Positions 46,851 to 59,234 are shown, counted from the stretch's first letter. The stretch: DNA of 64,000 bases from Forficula auricularia (GCA_024734495.1 JALMQS010000085.1:23503077-23567076); one strand, 5' to 3'. The notes: generated from the letters alone by a model not told the origin. Numbers and translations: made by a program.

Positions 46851-48340
46851 TTTTTTTTAAGTCTTTTTAGTTCTCTTTCCAATTCTCCGCTTTCTATTTC
46901 TCTATTCATTTCCATTTCCTCTCCTTGTTCCTCGCTGTCTTTCATTTCTGCCTCCGTATCTTCAATTTCATCAAAATCTTGTTGTTGTTTTTCTCCGCTG
47001 CCTTCCAGTATTTCCATGAAGTGACTTCTTAACTCGTCCTCTTCACACTCCACTCTTTCTCTTTTCCTACTTCTTAGTTTATTCACTGTTTTCCAAAAAT
47101 CTGTATTATTTTTGCTTTGTTTAACTTCTTTCCAAATTTTTTCTGCTTTTTCTTTCTGTATTTCTTTTTTTCTCTCTTTCAGTTTTTTTTTCCTTACACC
47201 ATATTCCACTCTATCTTCTTCTCTATTTGTTTTTTCAAATTTTCTCAGTGTCTCTAGCATTTCTTTTTTTAGTTTTTCGTATTTTTGATCACCTTGCTCT
47301 CTTCTCTTTTTTTCCTTTTTCCTTAAGTTTAGTTCTTCTGCCGTATTGATTATTATTTCGTTTAGCTTGTCCATGTCCATTTCCAGATATTTTTCCTTCG
47401 CTTCCTTCCATCTCCTTCTCATTATTTTTCTATATTTTTCCTTTTTTCTTTCATCCCATTCCCACCTTGTGTTTCCCTCTCCTTTTTCTATCTTCTCTCT
47501 TTCCTCTATATCTATGTTTCTCTTAATTGTTGTTACCAGAGGCATATGGTCCGAATCACCTCTAGTTATCACCTCCATGTCTACTATTATTTCTCTGTCA
47601 AGATTTTCCTTAGTGATCACATAGTCTATTACTGAAGACCCCCTTGCTCCAATGTAAGTATATTTTCCCCGCTTGTCTCCTTTCGTTCTCCCATTCCATA
47701 TTTTTAGACCGCTGTCTCTACAAAAATCTAGTAATTTTCTTCCTTCACTGTTCATAATTTTATCTTGTGACCTTCTTATCATTTCTTCACCTTCCTCTTC
47801 GTCTTCCCCAATGCTTATAATATTTTCACCTACCCTGGCATTGAAATCGCCTAGTATTATTATTTCATTGTCTTTCTGAATTTCCGGGTAAATGATATTT
47901 TCTAGTTCTCTTCTCAGTTGTTCCATCCTTTCATTGTTATATACCGTTAATATCTTGATATCTCGCCCTTCTTTCTCTTTATATTTTACGGTCATTCCAT
48001 ATTTCCATTTATCAATTTCTTCTTTCATCTCTATACTTTTTTTTATCCCTATTAATTGTCCTCCCCTAGCTCTTCCCTTTTTTTTTATTCTCAACGCAGG
48101 GTCTGTCCATATCCTGTATTCCGGTCCTAACTCTTCTCTCATTCTTTGTTCTTTCTCTCCTTCTATCCAGGTTTCTAACAGGATTATTACATCGTGATGT
48201 CTCAACCAGTTCCAGAATTCTTTATCTTTATTGTGTATGCCTGCTACATTCCACGAGACTATTTTGATTTCCTTTTCATTTCGTTTTCCTGTGTTTGCTT
48301 CTTTTCTTTCATCCCCTGATAGTCTCTTGGCGTCCATCAT
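46832..48340 (-). CDS. LINE ORF2 part 1: apurinic-type endonuclease
   Basis: 502 codons from ATG. Exonuclease-endonuclease-phosphatase fold: IKIVSWNVAGI near residue 26, LLETWIEGE, LGDFNARVGE, VIDYVIT and GDSDHMPLV with the catalytic histidine. This nicks target DNA for target-primed reverse transcription. A long charged lysine/glutamate linker follows. The last codons (KKKEGTRL) are out of frame because of the A9 run; the true continuation is KKKAPGSD. The ATG follows the ORF1 stop by two bases (TAG AC ATG), suggesting coupled reinitiation. Confidence 0.9.
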   Translation of the reverse strand: MMDAKRLSGDERKEANTGKRNEKEIKIVSWNVAGIHNKDKEFWNWLRHHDVIILLETWIEGEKEQRMREELGPEYRIWTDPALRIKKKGRARGGQLIGIKKSIEMKEEIDKWKYGMTVKYKEKEGRDIKILTVYNNERMEQLRRELENIIYPEIQKDNEIIILGDFNARVGENIISIGEDEEEGEEMIRRSQDKIMNSEGRKLLDFCRDSGLKIWNGRTKGDKRGKYTYIGARGSSVIDYVITKENLDREIIVDMEVITRGDSDHMPLVTTIKRNIDIEEREKIEKGEGNTRWEWDERKKEKYRKIMRRRWKEAKEKYLEMDMDKLNEIIINTAEELNLRKKEKKRREQGDQKYEKLKKEMLETLRKFEKTNREEDRVEYGVRKKKLKERKKEIQKEKAEKIWKEVKQSKNNTDFWKTVNKLRSRKRERVECEEDELRSHFMEILEGSGEKQQQDFDEIEDTEAEMKDSEEQGEEMEMNREIESGELERELKRLKKKEGTRL

Positions 48341-48342
48341 GT

Positions 48343-49164
48343 CTATTCGTTTTTTGAAGTTTCTTCTGGACGGTTTATTTCTATTAGTTCTCCCTCTTCA
48401 TTGAAGTCCTTCAGCTTATATAGCTTTCTATCACAATCTATTTTATCAATTCCTCTCAAGAAGGCTCTCTTCCCTTTTCCTCTCAATATTCGTATCATGT
48501 TCAATGTTCTACTTCTCAGATCTCTTGATTCTCTTTTTAAATCGTCCTCTAGATATATGTTGGTCCCCTTCAGATTGCCTCTTCTTTTGAAGATATCTCT
48601 CTTTCCTTTTTTATTTCTCAATTTCACCAATATTGGTCTTATCCTTCCTTCCATTCTTTTTCCCATTCTGAAGGCTTCCTCTATTTCTGATACCTCCAAA
48701 TGTAGTTTTTCTTTTATTACTCGTTTGACCATTTCTTCGGTTTTCTCTGTCTCTTCGTTATCTTCGTCCAAACCTTTTATTATAAAATTTTTTTCTCTAT
48801 CTTTGTCTTCCATAGACTCTATTCTCCTTTTGAGATCTAAATTTTCCTGCTTAATTTCTTCTATTTCCCTTCTCCATTCCTTTCTTTCTTCCTGTCTCTC
48901 CTGTCTTTCTCTCTCCAGTTCTTCTCTCAGGTTTTTTAATTCTTCATTATTCTTCTGCAATTCCATGATCACAATATCTAGTTTCTTCCCTAGATTCTCA
49001 TTTCCCTCATCACTTTCTTGCTTTCTTCTTTTTTCTTCTTGTCCTTTTAACACTTCTGGTGGCGAACGTGTCAATTTATTTGTAGGTGAGAAAGGCATTC
49101 CTCCCGTCTGTAAGTATTGATTTATTCCCTTTTGTACGGGCATTTGGGCATTTCCTTTTTTCAT
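48343..49164 (-). CDS. LINE ORF1, coiled-coil RNA-binding protein
   Basis: 273 codons. An N-terminal tail (MKKGNAQMPVQKGINQYLQT) leads to a coiled coil (about residues 50-125, heptads rich in E/L/R), then an RRM-like domain starting KNFIIKGLDEDNEETEKTEE and a C-terminal domain with AFRMGKRMEGRIRPILVKL and NIYLEDDLKRE. This is the architecture of L1-type ORF1 proteins, which trimerise and chaperone the element RNA. The frame is intact and ends in TAG at 48343-48345. Confidence 0.85.
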   Translation of the reverse strand: MKKGNAQMPVQKGINQYLQTGGMPFSPTNKLTRSPPEVLKGQEEKRRKQESDEGNENLGKKLDIVIMELQKNNEELKNLREELERERQERQEERKEWRREIEEIKQENLDLKRRIESMEDKDREKNFIIKGLDEDNEETEKTEEMVKRVIKEKLHLEVSEIEEAFRMGKRMEGRIRPILVKLRNKKGKRDIFKRRGNLKGTNIYLEDDLKRESRDLRSRTLNMIRILRGKGKRAFLRGIDKIDCDRKLYKLKDFNEEGELIEINRPEETSKNE

Positions 49165-49321
49165 TAATTATTCCAAGTAAAACTATCTCAAAATAAACTT
49201 TCAATTCTATTATATTCAGAAATAGTAAAAAACAAGTTGTTCACCTCTTAATCCAGGCTAATCTGCAGGAGCTCCCGTAAATCACGTCTATACTGCTTGA
49301 ATGCACTGACTCAACCTCTCA

Positions 49322-49476
49322 TCTGTATATATATATATTATTTATTTGTTTGAAGTTACCCCCCCCCCCCCCCCCCCATTGCCAGCCTGTTCCTTTGACA
49401 AACAAAGAAAAATGGAAACATATGTTTATATTTGGGTGTGAACCAGAAGAATGCTTTTAATTCTAAGCTGACCACC
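49322..49476. repeat. Right flank of LINE: PLE-type element and C18 run
   Basis: Resumes CTGTATATATATATATTATT after the LINE, then a C-run at 49361-49378. The GCCAGCCTGTTCC region has no counterpart at 61900 and is of unknown origin. Confidence 0.5.
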
Positions 49477-49551
49477 AGTGAAGGAACATCAAATTTTCAA
49501 TATCCATACGATATTGACTCCATGAAAAACAACATTTATAATTAAAAAAGA

Positions 49552-49586
49552 CTGATGATGAAGACTAAGTCTTCGAAACTATAGTC
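49552..49586 (+). ncRNA. Hammerhead ribozyme motif
   Basis: Core CTGATGA, stem II GAAGAC-TAA-GTCTTC, GAAAC, TATA, GTC, with a two-pair stem I (GA/TC). Allelic or duplicate to 40707-40741. Confidence 0.6.
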
Positions 49587-50536
49587 TCAAACAAATAAAT
49601 AATATATATATACAGATATATCATCTCGATATATATGTGTGTATGTTTATTTGCATCAAGCAGAGGACAACCTCTTTGTTCTCTTTGTGTATTTTTTGAA
49701 TATTTTCGAGGCTTTAACAACCACTGGTCTATCAGAAATTATTCTGTAATATGTAATGAATTGTTCTATATATAAAAGGAAGAAATAGGAGAATGAAATA
49801 GACAAAATAAATTAGGTTTAATTAAAAAACAAATATATATATGACAAGTGTTTTTTATTTGCACATAAAGATTTTTTAAATTCATCTCTAATTATATTAT
49901 AATATTCTATGTAACAAACAGATCATAATATTAAAAGTATAATGATTGGATTGTGTGGAGAATATCAATTTTTTTGCTTTAATTTCAAGAGACATGATGA
50001 AATTTAAGGGAAAGGGGTTCAAAATGTGGGAGGGGGAGACATCAAAAATGGATATTGATATTATTAATATTTTCTTTGCCAATAGATTTCTACAAAATAC
50101 TTTTTAACATCTAATAATTGAGAAATTGAGTATTTGTCATTTATATATTGGAGGGTGGCTCAAGAAAGAAGGTTTTCTCATTCTCGGAGAGAATCGTAGC
50201 GAACAGATTCACCAACAACTTTATTTTTCCATGGGAACATAAAACAATTATTACAAACAAATTTGCACATAGAAACATTCAAACATTCATACAAATTTTC
50301 ACACATTCTTGACATTTAAGATGCGACGCTCTAGATAGTAGAAAAATTCTTCAAGATATTCAGAATTCCTAATGACAATCAAAGGGATATTTTTGGCACA
50401 GATTTGTGACGGGATGAATCTGGATCTTTTTTTTTACATAATCATTAAATAGTAATATAATAAATAAAATCATTTTTACAAAAATGAACTGAAAATGAAT
50501 TATATTTAGTTTCAATTATAGATAGATATTTGTTCT

Positions 50537-50664
50537 GGAGGGGTGAACCGCGACCTAAAATCGTGTACACCTACTTCCACTTTTATTTCCAAGTAGAAGA
50601 CAATAGATTATCTAATGAATTCCAAAGAAGTGTACACCTAATTCCAATCGCGGTTCACCCCTCG
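50537..50664. mobile_element. hAT-type MITE, copy 3
   Basis: Counterpart of 41662-41789 within copy B, with the same TTTGTTCT flanks, so not an independent insertion. Confidence 0.8.
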
Positions 50665-52399
50665 TTTGTTCTTTATTCAATTTGAACAAATTGAGAAAAT
50701 TAGTATGATTATATCAAGTTTTTTTTCATTTAACGTCACAATTTAAAAAAAAAAATGTCATTCTAATATTTAGAGCGTCTAAAAATTAACATATTTCCAA
50801 ACAATCTATATTGAAAATTGTATTTATTTATTTTGTTTTATATTGGTTCAGATGATCGATGTCAATGTATAGCAAAAAAAATCTCATTTCTATTTTAAAA
50901 AACGGATATATAGAGAAACTCACATTTGTAACAAAAAATATATATAAGTTTTGTATTTTATATATGAAAGGTTTTACCAATGGAAATATGGACATTATAT
51001 ATAAATATATATTTGATGCATCACAATATCTCGCATTAGCGCGGTAAAGGTAAATAATAAAAAAAAAAATAATAATAATAAATATACAAAAAAAGCAATA
51101 AAAATAATACTTAAATATTCTGTAAAAAAGATAAAATACTATTTTTTTTAAGAACAAGTGACTAGCTTGGGCGGTCATATGTGTGAGTGTTTCCAGAAAT
51201 TATGAAATTATTATGAAATGTGTAAATATAATACATTTATATTTTATTAAATATTTACAATGCTCAAGTGCTTTGCACAAAAGCCTTTTGTAACATCACA
51301 GGACATTTCCCTTTCAAGCCCAGGCAATAAATACTTAAGTATAAGTTCAATTTTTATAGATTTTTACCAAGCTCACAAGTATTACATATTTGAATTAAAA
51401 TACTTTTTTATTTATATATTAAAGCTTTGATGAGTAGATGAATGATTAACAAGTTTTTTCATTTTAGTTCATTCATGATTTAAATAGAATATTAAGTAAA
51501 ATCTGTATTAAGTATTAACGTCGTCATTCTCGTGTGGTTAGAAAGAATTCATTAAGAATAATAGATGAGAAGTGATATAAAAATAAATGAAATAATTTCC
51601 TAAAATAATATTATTCTATTTTTTGATGTTTATTAATATTTAAAATCATGAACGAGGATAATAGAAAAAGAAAGGTTGAATCAATGGCGTTAGTAGGAAT
51701 TTTGGACCCCGGGCAAATTTTTATGGTTGGCCCATCTAGCAGAAAAATTAATTTAAACTTGCCATAAAAAAGTTGATTTAGAGTAGTCGATTTTGTAAAA
51801 TTTTAAAGATATTTATATCTTTTAGTCTGATTTCATACCACTAACGATTTGCTTATAAGTGAAAATATTGAGTGAACAAATGGTTTTGTAAATTTAAACA
51901 TAGAAAATTATAGAGAAACGAGATCGATTACAATACTTTAGCTATATGTTTCGCATTGGATAAAGTAAAAATTGGATAAATTTGTTTTTAATGAAATCAC
52001 ATTAAAAGGACTAATTCAAGTACTTTTACTTAATGGATATGAAGATATTGATCTATTTCGAGATCTTGAAGAGAAAGATCTGAACTATTTGGGCATCCTG
52101 GATCCAGAACATTGAATTATTTGAGTCGTTTACAAACGATTCCGGAGTCCCAACATCGAATATATACCGATAGTGGACCGTTTCAAGTAATATTATAGAA
52201 TCGAAAAGAATTTTGTCTATAACTTAGTTTATAAGTTTAAGGCTTATAGGATAAACATGATTAGTTTTTTTTTCTAAAGTAAAATAGACTAGGTATCATG
52301 GGCGCCGCCAGTATTATTTTTGTGCACCCAGAAATATGGACATGAATAATGATTTTCATCTATTTTGCAAAAAAAAAATACTTATTTTTTTTACACTAT

Positions 52400-53275
52400 T
52401 AAATTATAATTCAGAAGACAAAATGCCTATCTATCTCTAAAACAAACCAAGTGTGAAATATAACTAGGAGATACCATATTAGAACAAGTCTCCAAATTCA
52501 GCTATTTAGGAGTAGAAATATCGATAGGAATTTGAGAGAAGTCAAAAGTCAAGTGACTAAAGGAGCCAGAATATCTAGCTGTTTGAACAATTTAATATGG
52601 CGAAACAGATTTATGTTAGCGGAGAGCAAAGTTCGCATTTATAAGACCAGCGTGCGCCCAGTGTTGACATATGCTGAAGAGACAAGGGCAGATACAATTT
52701 CCACCCAACAACTTCTCAGAACAACCGAGATGAGGATAATTAGAACCATACAGGGGAAAAACTAAGAGCTGAGTCCGCAGTGAACATTTAAGAGAGATAA
52801 GTGGCATATCAGATATAGTCGATTGGTGAATAATTGGGGTTTGATGCTTGGGGTGATTTCTTAATTAAAGACAAAAAATCTAAGTTAACAAACGGGATTT
52901 TATTATAGGTTATGTACAGGATGTTGTTGGTCTCAAAAAAGTGGAATTAAGAGTGTATGGGATGTTGAGCACTTCCGGTTGACCATATCCAGTCATAAGT
53001 GCCAGCTCATGAATAATTAAATCTAGTAGATTTGGCTGAGATTTCAAAAATGCCCGCTGCTTTTCCAACTGTGTCGGTATTAGAAAAAGAGAATGCCCTA
53101 CCAATGTAGATCGTATGGGAGAGGACAGATTGGCAAAAGTAGCAAAAGAATGTCGTCCCCAGGGTGTAAGAAGCCGAGGAACTCCAAAAAAAAGATGGAA
53201 AGCGTGCCTAAATGTCCACCCTGAGTAAAAATCGAACGGAAAAAGGTCCTTTATTTGGAGAAACAGGCCTATTGA
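52400..53275 (+). pseudogene. RTE-like non-LTR ORF2 fragment
   Basis: A decayed frame: SCLNNLIWRNRFMLAESKVR, then RIYKTSVRPVLTYAEETRAD, then TTEMRIIRTIQGK and, after a frame change, LRAESAVNI and EISGISDIVDW. Further on, RMGEDRLAKVAKECRPQG and RGTPKKRWKA match the terminal part of RTE-type and related ORF2 proteins. Sequence 52850-53080 between the two blocks is unrelated and may be an insertion. No catalytic RT motif remains. Confidence 0.7.
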
Positions 53276-53279
53276 GAAG

Positions 53280-54430
53280 ATTAAGAAGAAGAAGAAATTA
53301 TAATTCATGCATTATGTAAAATCTATTAATGTTTTGCACCAGATACAATTTTAAGATAAGAGACATTGTAAAAAATTAAAATATTTCATATGCCAAGAAG
53401 GTTTAAGTCTTCTTGCACCCACCCTGGCGTCGTTCATGTTAGCTAGCTATGATTACGCTTTATCGGAACTAGGAGGGTAAAATAAGTATTTTTACAATTT
53501 TCTAATCAAAAGATGACTTTACTTTGATTAAAGGAAAAAACGTTTGTTTAAAAATCCTATACAAAACATAGAAACTTGATTAAACTTAATGTGAGGTTTG
53601 GACAGCCTTAAATAATTAAGTTGACGCAAGGCCCCCTAAAAGTGGAGGGTCTTGGTATTTTACCATCGTATAGTTTAATTACGCCACTGGTTCAGATCAT
53701 CATCATCAACTCCAAAGCTTCAATATAAATTTACTTTGTTCATACAAGAAACGGGATCAATATAAAAATTTTATTAGTAACTTCAAATTACTATTTTTTG
53801 AGGAAGTGATTAAGAATCTCGAAAAGTTTCAAGAGAAAAAACTTAGAAACTTTACCAATAAAATTTGTATACTATAAAATAAGTATAAAAATGAACATTA
53901 TAATTTTAGAGCATTATTCAAAAGGAAATATTTATTTAATAAAATAATAATTTAAGTAGTATTAATTCTAATATAATAATATTTTAAGTAGTATTATTTA
54001 TTGTTGAAATCAAATTTCAATAAAATATATTATCTATTCATATTACATATATCTTTATAATTAGTTATGAAATCTAAACCAATTTTTCGTTGAAATTTTT
54101 AGGCCGTTCGTAGATAAGTTTATCTATGATATATATATAATATTGTCTTCATTCTTATCATTCATAGCATAATTTTTATTTTATATATATTTCGTTAAAA
54201 AATTTCTAAGACAATTAATTTATTTACCTGTGAGCTCGGCAAAAAAAATAATAATTGTTTTTTAAGTGACAAAAAATAGAAAGAAATATGTAAATAAAGA
54301 ATTGAAATTAAAGGAACTTAAAAAAATCAACAAGGAAATATAAAAATATTTAGAATAGTACATATATTAATACAAAAAGCACCTTCGATAGAGAATGAGC
54401 CTTTAGGCTCCATATATAAATAATAATTAA
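53280..54430. other. AT-rich sequence with hAT-end relic
   Basis: TTACGCCACTGG at 53681-53692 is a reversed hAT terminus; otherwise nothing assignable. Confidence 0.4.
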
Positions 54431-54663
54431 GGTAAGGGCAGCAGTAGTTGACCGTGCACCAGCAGTTGACCATTTCGGCATAAACCTTCAATTAATAAGG
54501 ATCCAGATGGAAGGATTCTCCTGAAAAAATGTATGGACAGATCCTGCTGCCTAGTGTCCATAAATTTTTTCAGGGGAATCCTTCCATCTGGATCCTTATT
54601 AATTAAAGTTTCATGCCGAAATGGTCAACCACTGGTACACAGTCAACTACTGCTCCCGTTACT
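54431..54663. mobile_element. Palindromic MITE with TTAA flanks
   Basis: Ends GGTAAGGGCAGCAGTAGTTG and CTACTGCTCCCGTTACT are inverted, and long inner arms (GGATCCAGATGGAAGGATTC) too. TTAA on both sides suggests a piggyBac-type duplication. Confidence 0.7.
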
Positions 54664-55364
54664 TTAAGGAGGGATAGGAAGGAAATTGACCATGTCATGT
54701 ATCAAGGCAGTATTTAAATTAATCATTAGTAGACTAAGAAAAGAGATCACTAAAAGTATAATTTTTTGTTCAAATTCAAAGATGAAAATGAAAATATTGA
54801 TTGCATACGTTTGTTGCTTTTCAGGAACAAATAACAATAAAATAGAAATTATTAAGAGAGAAAAAAACATTCTACCCATTTAAGGGAATAATTATTTTAA
54901 ATATCTATGTGAAAGAATTAAATTATACTTTTGTTTTTATTATATAATATTGAATTATAAATAAAAAAAATTTGCAGTCTTAACTGCTCTTGCAATGATC
55001 TAAATAGATTTTTAAAAATGCTTTTATATATATTCTTTAGGATTTTTTCAAAAAAATCCTTCTATCACGAAATTTCGAAATTTAATTTGACAGGGTATTT
55101 TTTTAATGTTTTGTTTTTGTAATCTTTGTAAGAGTTACAAATAAAAAAATAAATAAATAGAAAATAAGAAAATTCCAGTAGTTTCAGACGTTTTTAGAAA
55201 TTTTTTTTTGTAAAAATTTAGAAAAATAAGATTATTTAGAGATAATTTTTCTTTTTATATTAGACTATAATAATAATTTAGAGAATAATTTAAAGAATTT
55301 AGGGAGAATTGAAATGTTAACTGAAAGACTTAATAAATAAAATATGATTTTGAAAAACTAATAG

Positions 55365-56054
55365 TAGTAGAGTCCCAGTAATTCAAGCCTCGGTAGTTCG
55401 AGGTTCCGTATAATTCGAGCCGATCTTAAGTTGAGTCATATTTGCAAAAACAAAGCTCTTCTTCTAAGTGGCATATCAGGTCTCTGACGTTTTGGCTCCT
55501 CTCCACATATACCTGTGCTGAGTGTGTTTAGTTGTTTTACACAGATATACGGGACCTACTTTTTAACGCCGGTTCCGTACGGCTAGTTTGGAGAGGTACT
55601 AGGCAATTATACACTTGGTAAGTTGCCATTGCTTTCCAAGAGGAGGCGACTGCAAATATCTGATCTGCCGAGACACAGTCTCGAACCAGCTTACTTCGAG
55701 TTAGCGACACTCTAGTCACTGACCCACAGTCGCTCCAAAAAGCTCTAAACAATTTAAATTCATGTTTCTTTTAATATTGGCAATGAGAGCCAATATAGAT
55801 GTGAGTATTTCACTATTTATTGTACTCAGTAAATACCGTATTATATCAAATTTAAGATGCATATTTAAATTTTCAAGCCATAAAATCAGGGTGCGGCTTA
55901 AATTGAGATTTATACAATAATTTTAGGTATAGATTATTTTGTAAATTTTAAATTCGAAGTATCACGGTATTTATTTACATATTATTTTATTCTTATTTCT
56001 AAGCAATTTGAGTTACCCTCAGATTCACTTTACTCGAATTATTGGGACTCTAGT
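55365..56054. mobile_element. pogo/Tigger-type element with nested SINE
   Basis: Left end AGTAGAGTCCCAGTAATTC and right end GAATTATTGGGACTCTAGTG are inverted repeats of the Tigger type. The interior has no transposase; a tRNA-like SINE occupies 55495-55745. Confidence 0.6.
55495..55745 (-). mobile_element. tRNA-derived SINE (second family)
   Basis: Minus strand GGAGCGACTGTGGGTCAGTG (A-box region TGGGTCAGTGAC) and GGTTCGAGACTG (B box) about 45 bases downstream. The 71-codon minus-strand frame through it is fortuitous. Confidence 0.6.
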
Positions 56055-56186
56055 GAAAATGAGTATCACTGAAAATACTACTTCTCTTTATATATGTATA
56101 AATTATTATATATTAAATATTATTTAGGACTAATAATGATATTCACAACACTTAACGATGGAATACGTCCTAAATTCTAGAGGAAT

Positions 56187-56192
56187 TTTATT
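56187..56192 (-). terminator. Candidate polyadenylation signal for simjang
   Basis: AATAAA on the minus strand 76 bases after the stop codon; first such word downstream. Confidence 0.5.
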
Positions 56193-56267
56193 CTTTAAAC
56201 TGTACAAAGGCTTTTTTTTTTAATAACACCCTGATAAATAAATTGAAATTTTTTTTTCTCTCTATTT

Positions 56268-57251
<984 letters not shown>

Positions 57252-57640
57252 CTAAAAAATAAATAAAAATATTTTTTAGTAAAATGATATTTTTTTCTCA
57301 AATTGAAAATAAAATTTTTAATTAAGAGTATATATTAATATATAGCAACTACTATATTGTTTAGTGTAGCGGTTCTCAACCTTAACCATAAATATAACAT
57401 GTTGCTAGCCGGATCCCCTATAAAATCACGGAAAAGTTTCATAATCAATTTAATAATTATTTGATTACCACGTATTTTTGGTTTGTTTGATAACACTTTA
57501 AAAATTAGAAAGATATTGAATAGTAGTAGCATTTAGTAACAAATATATACACTTAATAAAGCCACAGCTATGAATTTCTACTCTTTTGACATCTAAATTG
57601 CCATAATGAAAAGAAATCAAGATGCTCAATGGCTACTTCA

Positions 57641-57802
57641 TCAGTTTTTTGGTTGCTGCCTTATTTGACGAAAAGCACGTACCCATGGAGCTTCTGCAGC
57701 ACGACGTTTATAGGTTTCCTCGGCTGATTCTCTTTCACGTTGTTGTCTTCGAAAGTTGCGCATGTATTCAGCGCGTCTTGCTCTTTTTTGATCTTGTTCC
57801 AT
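57641..57802 (-). CDS. Small arginine-rich ORF, probable transposon fragment
   Basis: 53 codons from ATG: MEQDQKRARRAEYMRNFRRQ, then QRERESAEETYKRRAAEAPW and a short tail ending PKN, preceded by an acceptor-like ATTAG. Codon content is coding-like (many arginines, few AT-rich codons), unlike its surroundings. The ARRAEYMRNFR style recurs at the N-termini of transposon-encoded proteins, including Helitron-type ones; this is a resemblance, not a match. It lies 390 bases upstream of the simjang exon and shows no p66 similarity. Confidence 0.4.
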   Translation of the reverse strand: MEQDQKRARRAEYMRNFRRQQRERESAEETYKRRAAEAPWVRAFRQIRQQPKN

Positions 57803-59025
57803 TCCTGTCTAATTGGAAGTATATGACTTTTTTACTACAATTTTGTAACATAAATATTGTTCATATATATATTTGTTATAAATAATTATTTGTGGCAAAT
57901 AACAAAGACTATGTTTACATAAATAAGGAAGTTTTTATTTTTTTTATGCCAAGGGAAGGAAGGGATGTTCCATTTAAGACCCTAATTAAATTCTGACTTA
58001 GTCCCTTTCCCCATATGTGTTCTTTTTCTGGGAGTAAAAATGTGTAAAGACAAGTTAATTTTTTAATATTTTTGGTTGTTTTTTACATTTAATATATTTT
58101 TGAAAGTAAAGGAAACAGACTTTTTTATAAATTTTTTATCCCATTTAGTCAAAAATGAAATTTGTTTGTCAGGGCTGTAGTATTATTTTCTCAAATTATA
58201 TAGAGTGATTCACACCACCTTTACTGGATTGGAAAATTTAATTACCAAGTTATAATTGTAATGACCAAAAGAGAAGTTTCGGCTAATCCCATATTTTTAA
58301 ATCTCATCGGAATTACACGACGTTTCGACATCTATTTTTGGATTTGACTGTTGAGTTTAACAGAGTTTTCCCCTCAGCATTTGAAAACGACTAGGTGTTG
58401 GAACATCGTGCAATCTAGGTAGTTTTAGCCTAAACTTCTCTTTCGATAAACAACTGAATTAACAAAGCATCAAATTTACAATATGAAATGACATTTTCGC
58501 TTTCGAAAGAGACCGGAAGTAAAGCCAATTTGACTTCGGAATTTCCAATGAGAAAATTTATCATATTAATGGATAGATCTTTCAAAATGAAAAAAATAAA
58601 TTATTGTACTTGTGTTTTTTTTTTGAGGCCTTAATCATCAGATTATTGATTTGAACGTTTTTTCTAGTCAAACTACTAATAATAATAAGCTGGCTGACTT
58701 GTTCTGATGTGGCCATCCACTTGAATCTACCCATGTATGGTAAAGTAAAAATGGAAAATAATTTGAAATTTTCTAGTTTATTTATTAATTTCGAATAATC
58801 TAATTTTGAAACATTTTTTAAGTGATGATAAAGGTTGTTCAAGTCAACTCAATTTTATTTAAAGTTATTTCTTATTTTCACTGTGTAAAACAGAAAAACC
58901 TTTCAAAACATTAACTTTATCCCTTATCATAAAGACCTCAAAAAGTACATATAGACAAGTAGAGAAAAAAAAATGTAATTGGATTATTTCATTGAGTTTT
59001 GTTGATTTTGTAATCCCAACCCTAA

Positions 59026-59234
59026 AGGTCTATCTACACAGGTTCGTGGCGTGTCAGTTCAGTGCTTCCGTATCAGTGAAAAATAATATTCTTCTGACGG
59101 AACTGACACTGAACTGCACCGGACAAGTGGGGATCCACTCCATTAGATTCCTCAGAAGTATATTATTTTTCACTGATACGGAAGCACTGAACTGAGAATG
59201 AACTGACAAGCAAAGGACCAGTGTAGATAGACCC
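59026..59234. mobile_element. PIF/Harbinger-like palindromic MITE
   Basis: Ends GGTCTATCTACAC and GTGTAGATAGACC are inverted, flanked by TAA on both sides; the inner TCAGTTCAGTGCTTCCGTAT arms also pair. Confidence 0.7.

Larger units (their letters stand above)
44873..49321 (-). mobile_element. Near full-length non-LTR retrotransposon
   Basis: About 4.45 kb with ORF1 (48343-49164) and ORF2 (45033-48340), 5' UTR of about 160 bases and 3' UTR of about 160 bases. It is flanked by ATCTGTATATATATA on both sides (left ending about 44872, right starting about 49320), a probable 15-bp target duplication. ORF2 has two frameshifts, both in A-homopolymers. Absent from copy A of the locus. RT, EN and ORF1 features indicate an L1/R1/I-like two-ORF element; clade unassigned. 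Confidence 0.85.
43995..52776 (+). repeat. Duplicated locus, copy B (starts at the gap)
   Basis: Collinear with 39880-43894 except for an additional 4.7 kb holding a PLE-type half element and the non-LTR retrotransposon. Starts exactly at the gap and runs on past 52776 without a break. Confidence 0.9.

Noticed and set aside
45023..49120. Several long plus-strand frames (up to 239 codons), leucine/serine/phenylalanine-rich
   Set aside because: Antisense shadows of the purine-rich LINE ORF1 and ORF2.
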